From Hyphomicrobium_A sp963776675 (GTDB lineage: Bacteria; Pseudomonadota; Alphaproteobacteria; Rhizobiales; Hyphomicrobiaceae): 64,000 bases of DNA. The notes below the pieces were generated by a model that searched no databases, was not told the origin of the DNA, and saw only the letters and a list, made by a program, of their open reading frames with translations. The position numbers were made by a program, and so were the translations under genes. Where the stretch lies: contig CAVZNR010000049.1 of assembly GCA_963776675.1 (NCBI GenBank), forward strand, positions 1 to 64,000. The letters are read 5' to 3'. Positions 59,956 to 64,000 of this stretch are shown in pieces; the stretch's first letter is position 1, and every line of letters begins with the position of its first letter.

Positions 59956-60873
59956 CTACACGCGGCCGTTCTTGCCTTTGCCGCGGCGCCCCTTGCCGTT
60001 GCCCTCGCGTCCGTCCGCGATCGCCGCCTGGACCACGCTTTGCGCATAGGCCGGCAGCGCGAACGCCGCGTTGTGCACGGCCGGCGTCCAGTAGCGGGTC
60101 TCGATGCCGCGCTTCTGCTGGCGCTTTGCGAGCTTCTTGTCGCCGATGTCGAGGTGGTCGTCCTCATCCGACGCCCAGTTGAGCGCGAACGGACCGCCGA
60201 AGTAGCACGGCTGCGTGCACATGTAGGGCGCGACGCAATCGAACAGCGAGGCAAACGCCCGCGTCGTGTCGCGCAGGTGGTCGGGAAACAGGAACGGCAG
60301 GCCGTTCTGGGTGATGAGGATGCCGTCGTCCTTGAGCGCGCGCTTGCAGTCGGCGAAGAACTCGCGCGTGTGCAGCACCGCCGAGGGGCCGATCGGCTCG
60401 GAGCTGTCGACGATGATGGCGTCGAAGCGCTCGTCCGTCTCGGCGACGAACTTGCGCCCGTCCGCGATGACGACGACGGTGCGCTCGTCATCGAAGGTCG
60501 CGCCGGGGATCTCGGGATAGTACTTGAGCGCGGTGTCGATGACGGTGCGGTCGATCTCGCACAGCATCGCCCGCTCGACGCTGGGGTGCTTCAAGACCTC
60601 GCGCAGCACGCCGCCGTCGCCGCCGCCGACAACCAGCACCTGGCGCGGCTTGTCGAGCACCATCAACGGCACGTGCGCCATCATCTCGTGATAGATGAAC
60701 TCGTCCGTCGTCGTGAGCTGGCACACGCCGTCGAGCATCAAAACCGTGCCCCACGTCTGGTTCTTGAAGATGACGAGGTGCTGATGCTCGGTCTTCACCT
60801 CGTGCAGAACCTCGTCCGCCTCCAGGCGCACGCGCCAATGCGGATGAAACGTCTCCTCGACCCAGCGGCTCAT
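59956..60873 (-). CDS. speE: spermidine synthase (polyamine aminopropyltransferase)
   Basis: A 305-residue enzyme that transfers aminopropyl from decarboxylated SAM to putrescine. It has MLDGVCQLTTTDEFIYHEMMAHVP, the SAM motif VVGGGDGGVLREVLKH at 81-96, DGRKFV, and the catalytic DSSEPIGPS. The last 17 residues are a basic Gly/Arg/Lys tail (GREGNGKGRRGKGKNGR), not usual in SpeE. The ATG at 60873 matches the family (MSRWVEETF); the longer frame to 61260 is antisense to the transglycosylase gene. speD is not in the window. Confidence 0.92.
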   Translation of the reverse strand: MSRWVEETFHPHWRVRLEADEVLHEVKTEHQHLVIFKNQTWGTVLMLDGVCQLTTTDEFIYHEMMAHVPLMVLDKPRQVLVVGGGDGGVLREVLKHPSVERAMLCEIDRTVIDTALKYYPEIPGATFDDERTVVVIADGRKFVAETDERFDAIIVDSSEPIGPSAVLHTREFFADCKRALKDDGILITQNGLPFLFPDHLRDTTRAFASLFDCVAPYMCTQPCYFGGPFALNWASDEDDHLDIGDKKLAKRQQKRGIETRYWTPAVHNAAFALPAYAQSVVQAAIADGREGNGKGRRGKGKNGRV

Positions 60874-60970
60874 GCGCTCCTCCCCGATCAACGATGCGGC
60901 CCGCGCAGGGAATGCCCCGCGCGCAGAATTTGGCGCAGGAGATATCACGCTCCTTTGCGTTTGGAAGCGC

Positions 60971-62279
60971 TTATTGGGGGGACGCGCCGATCGAGCCGGT
61001 CGCGCGCAGGTGCGACAAGACGGCCGCCGTCGGCCAGCAGTCGATCTTGAGGCTGTGCTTCTTCTGGTAGGTCCCGACCTGACGGCGCGTATTGGAGCCG
61101 ATCTTGCCGTCGACCTTCTGCAGCCCGTAGCCGCGCTCGATAAGCCGCTTCTGGATCTCCTTGACCTGGGCCGTGCGCGGCTGCGCGATCTTTGCCGACG
61201 GCGTATGGAAGTCGCCGCCGCCGGCGATGCGGTCGGCGAGGTTGCCGACGAACAGCGCATAAAGGTCCGACGTGTTGTAGGCGCGGATCACCTGGAAGTT
61301 CTCGGTGGCGAGAAACGCCGGCCCGTAGGCGCCCGACGGCATCATCAGGTAGGCGGTGTGGGGCAGATCGCCGGCCTGGAAGCGCTTGGGCCCGGCCCGC
61401 TCGAAGCCGAGCTTGACCCAGTCGCCGATGGGCCGCGCGCCGGGCGGGCCTTCGAGCGAGCAGTCTCCGTGCTCGGGCACGCGTACCTCGTAGCCCCAGT
61501 GCAGGCCCTTGACCCAGCCCTTGTTGGCGAGCTGGCGGGCGGCGGACGCGAGCGCATCGGGCACGGAATCGAACAGGTCGACCTTGCCGTCGCCGTCGCC
61601 ATCGTCGGCGTGCTGGTAGTACTCCGACGGCATGAACTGTGTGAGACCGATTGCGCCGGCCCACGAGGAGCGCATCTTGGCGCGCGGCACGCCGTCCTGC
61701 AGCATCTTCAAGGCGTAGAGCAGATCGTTGCGGAACTTGTCCTTGCGCCGGCCCACGTAGGCCTGGGTGGCCAGCGCGCGGATGGCGTCGTGCTGCAATT
61801 TGAAGGTGCCATAGGAGGTCTCGCGCCCCCAGATGGCGACGACGATGTAGGGGTCGACGCCCGTGGCCTTCTCGATGCGGCGAAGCGAGCGCTCGTTCTG
61901 CTTCATGAACTTGCGCCCCTGGACCGCAAGACGCGCCAGATACTTGGGGTTGAGATAGTCCATGGCCGAGCTGGTGAACTCGGCCTGGCCGGCGCTGTCG
62001 TCGCGCTTGCGCCCCGGGATGATGAGATCGGGAAGCTTGTAGTCGGGCGTCAGCCCGCGGAACGCTGTGTCAAAGGTGGCGCGCGATACCCCCAGCGCCT
62101 GCGCTTCCGGCCACAGGCCTATCGAGCCAGGTGCGGAATGCGTCGGCGGCCGAGACCGGCGCGTCGGCCAGCCCTAAGAAAAGCATTGCCGCCAGGACGC
62201 GCACGCACAGCCTGCGGCTGCCGAGCCTCACCTTTGTTCCGAACAGCACTGCGCCTCCCGGGTCACCGTTGCTCTTCAT
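60971..62279 (-). pseudogene. lytic murein transglycosylase (MltB type) with peptidoglycan-binding domain, one frameshift
   Basis: The N-terminal frame has a basic leader, hydrophobic LAAMLFLGLADAPVSA (signal) and DAFRTWLD. The main frame then gives GLWPEAQALGVSRATFD, DLIIPGRKRDD, DPYIVVAIWGRETSYGTF (catalytic Glu), AGAIGLTQFMPSEYY, and a C-terminal domain VKEIQKRLIERGYGLQKVDGKIGSNTR (PG_binding_1). One extra base at about 62120 separates the two; without it DGLWPEAQ reads through, for 435 residues. MltB-type enzymes cleave glycan strands in the periplasm. Frameshift or sequence error is undecided. Confidence 0.85.
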
Positions 62280-62467
62280 GCCTACCTCACCGCATTTCGG
62301 GGCGATTTTGCGGCTCGCAGACGGGGATCTCGATGTGGCCCGATTGGCACATATGTTCGAATTCCGGCCCTCATCCGCGCGCGGACGTTCTCAATAGGCG
62401 ATAGTCCGATAGGTTGTGCACAGTTCTATTTCGTAGTCGCGTTAGTTGCGTACGGGGGGTTGATATT

Positions 62468-63232
62468 ATGTGGCGTTGCGTTCGGCGTTTTGGCGCCGCT
62501 TTCGGTGCTGTGGCTCTTCTGAGCACCATTCCCGCTAAGGCAGATCCAACCTGGACAGGGACTTATGTCGGCGCACATGCCGGATACGGCTCGGCCGATT
62601 GGGACGGCAATCTGTTTTCTACGACACACGCGCCACCCAATCAGGCCTACGGATTTGATCCCTCGAACGTAACCATCGGGGACGAGGGGGCGCTCGGCGG
62701 CCTCCAAATCGGTCACAACGAGCAGTTTGGCTCGCTGGTTGTTGGCCTAGAGATCGACGCTTCCAAGACCGATCTCGACGCCAGCGGAAGCTACATCAAC
62801 ATCAATAAAAGCTTTCAGTGGGATGTGAATACCCAGATGCAATGGCTTGGCACGGCCCGTGTCCGCATCGGGTGGGCTACCAAGGACCTGCTCCTCTACG
62901 CCACCGGCGGCGCAGCGTATGCACGTACGGACGGGGACCTGGTCGTCACCCACCTGACCTGCGCGCAGTGCCCCCGGGTGAGCGCGACCGGTTCGGCCGA
63001 CGAGGACCATTTTGGCTACACGGTCGGCGGCGGCCTGGAATGGCGCTTGACGGGAAATTGGTCGCTCAAGTCGGAGTATCTCTACGTCGATCTCGGAAAA
63101 GAAGACTACCATTTTACGGGCGAGGTGGCCGCCGTTTACGGAGGCGGTCCGCACGTCACCGACTCATTCCCGGCAGACCTCAGCCTGCACACGGTGCGCG
63201 TCGGCGTAAACTACAAGCTCAGTTCGAACTAG
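62468..63232 (+). CDS. outer-membrane beta-barrel protein, Omp25/Omp31 type
   Basis: A 254-residue porin-like barrel. Signal peptide 1-26 (FGAAFGAVALLSTIPAKA), then DPTWTGTYVGAHAGYGSADWDG, GALGGLQIGHNEQFGSLVVGLEIDASKT, WLGTARVRIGWATKDLLLYATGGAAYA, GYTVGGGLEWRLTGNWSLKSEYLYVDLG and the terminal VGVNYKLSSN. This alternating pattern is typical of rhizobial Omp25/31 and the OmpW-like barrel. The ATG at 62468 has GGGGGG eight bases upstream. A C-x2-C pair (HLTCAQCP) lies in a loop, unusual for these barrels. Confidence 0.85.
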   Translation: MWRCVRRFGAAFGAVALLSTIPAKADPTWTGTYVGAHAGYGSADWDGNLFSTTHAPPNQAYGFDPSNVTIGDEGALGGLQIGHNEQFGSLVVGLEIDASKTDLDASGSYININKSFQWDVNTQMQWLGTARVRIGWATKDLLLYATGGAAYARTDGDLVVTHLTCAQCPRVSATGSADEDHFGYTVGGGLEWRLTGNWSLKSEYLYVDLGKEDYHFTGEVAAVYGGGPHVTDSFPADLSLHTVRVGVNYKLSSN

Positions 63233-63245
63233 ATCGGCTCGTGAC

Positions 63246-64000
63246 TCAGCTGGCGTGCTTGAACTGCTTCAGGTGCGTCTCCCAGGCGAGCGCCTGGCGC
63301 GTGATCGTGTCGAGGTTGTCGAAGGCCGGACGCCACCCGAGCCGCACCCGGATCTTGTCGGAGGCGGCCACGATCGCCGCAGGATCGCCCGGGCGGCGGG
63401 GCGCCAGCCGCACCTCGAAATCGGCACCGGAGACGCGTTTCACCGCGTCGATCACCTGCAGCACCGAGAACCCCTGCGAGTAGCCGCAGTTGAACACATC
63501 CGAATCGCCGCCGTCGCGCAGGTGGCGCAGGGCTGCCAGATGCGCGCGCGCCAGATCCGTCACCTGGATGTAGTCGCGGATGCAGGTGCCGTCCGGCGTG
63601 TCGTAGTCGGTGCCGAAAACCTCCAGATACGGCCGTTTGCCCAGTGCGGCCTCGCACGCAACCTTGATGAGGTGCGTGGCGTTGGGCGTCGACTGGCCGG
63701 AGCGGCCCTTGGGATCGGCGCCGGCCACGTTGAAATAGCGTAGCGCCACGTAGCGGAAATCGTGGGCGCGCGCGGTGTCGCCGAGCATGATCTCCGTCAT
63801 CAGCTTGGAGGAGCCGTAGGGGGACATGGGGTTGAGGGTCGCATCCTCGCCGACCGGGTTCTCCTTGGGCATGCCGTAGACGGCAGCGGTTGAGGAGAAA
63901 ATGAAATTCTTGATGCCCATCTCCACCGCGACCTCGATGAGGGCGCGCGATTTGACGGTGTTGTTGTGGTAGTAGCCGAGCGGATCGGCGACCGACTCCG
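63246..64000 (-). CDS. galE: UDP-glucose 4-epimerase, C-terminal part (runs off the window)
   Basis: GalE interconverts UDP-glucose and UDP-galactose. The reverse frame is open to the window end and includes ESVADPLGYYHNNTVKSRALIEVAV before MEMGIKNFIFSSTAAVYG (Ser-Tyr region), then SPYGSSKLMTE with the catalytic YxxxK, YFNVAGADPKGRSGQ, GTDYDTPDGTCIRDYIQVTDLA, and the C-terminal end. The N-terminal NAD-binding Gly motif lies outside the window. It ends 13 bases from the opposing porin gene. Confidence 0.9.
   Translation of the reverse strand, partial: ESVADPLGYYHNNTVKSRALIEVAVEMGIKNFIFSSTAAVYGMPKENPVGEDATLNPMSPYGSSKLMTEIMLGDTARAHDFRYVALRYFNVAGADPKGRSGQSTPNATHLIKVACEAALGKRPYLEVFGTDYDTPDGTCIRDYIQVTDLARAHLAALRHLRDGGDSDVFNCGYSQGFSVLQVIDAVKRVSGADFEVRLAPRRPGDPAAIVAASDKIRVRLGWRPAFDNLDTITRQALAWETHLKQFKHAS

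Noticed and set aside
1..64000. CRISPR arrays, rRNA genes, prophage structural genes
   Set aside because: No regularly spaced repeats, rRNA segments or phage modules were seen on either strand.

Overview
The window is GC-rich DNA from an alphaproteobacterium, most likely of the Hyphomicrobiales (Rhizobiales). The assignment rests on gene content and order, not on a search. Order-typical blocks are rsmE/ubiA, DUF4170-MsbA-like exporter-DUF374-waaA-lpxK-DUF2093, xseA/purD, rnd-lptC/A-lptB-rpoN-ptsN, hsp20-DUF1150, a phasin, GST-queG-SDR, and an NDUFA9-like complex I protein. I cannot name the genus.

Layout. 1-8 kb: start of rsmE, ubiquinone gene ubiA, then an envelope block (MsbA-like exporter, a fused DUF374-Kdo transferase, lpxK). 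8-17.5 kb: housekeeping and nucleic-acid genes (xseA, purD, tadA, rluB, rsmD, mutL), plus a patatin phospholipase and a TPR-cytochrome c fusion. 17.6-24 kb: a Tat-exported Ntn hydrolase, an ArsR-controlled SRPBCC/GST operon with a readable promoter-operator, a PagL-like lipid A deacylase, fabI, ppa and a LuxR-type response regulator. 24-30.6 kb: phasin, an adk away from the ribosomal operon, two M16 peptidases, hsp20-DUF1150 behind an RpoH-like promoter, and an NDUFA9-like gene. 30.7-37.6 kb: an accessory stretch beside tRNA-Leu(CAG) with a Cys-patterned secreted protein, a broken membrane-anchored patatin gene, an IS1182-family element and gene-poor DNA. 37.8-42 kb: two glutamine-synthetase-like genes and a cytochrome P450. 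43-52 kb: rnd, a fused lptC-lptA-lptA gene, lptB, rpoN, ptsN, uppP, GST, queG. 52-64 kb: SDR, a secreted coiled-coil protein, a YiiX-like peptidase, an HPF-cold-shock fusion, a LOG-like protein, alpha/beta hydrolase, glycosyltransferase, speE, a lytic transglycosylase, an Omp25-like porin and the C-terminal part of galE.

Much of the window serves the outer membrane: lipid A kinase and Kdo transferase, MsbA-like flippase, the Lpt transport bridge, lipid A deacylation, undecaprenyl-phosphate recycling, UDP-sugar epimerisation and a beta-barrel protein.

The main caution is ten apparent one-base frameshifts in six genes: three in mutL, three in the membrane-patatin gene, and one each in the PagL-like, LOG-like, alpha/beta hydrolase and transglycosylase genes. 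The frames between shifts still look conserved, so these may be consensus errors or recent decay. Read quality decides, and the unusual fusions should be checked with the same caution. The strongest candidates for novelty are the LptC-LptA-LptA fusion, the GS-GS-P450 cassette, the secreted protein with two identical Cys modules, the TPR-cytochrome c fusion, and the HPF-cold-shock gene lying away from the rpoN-ptsN locus.
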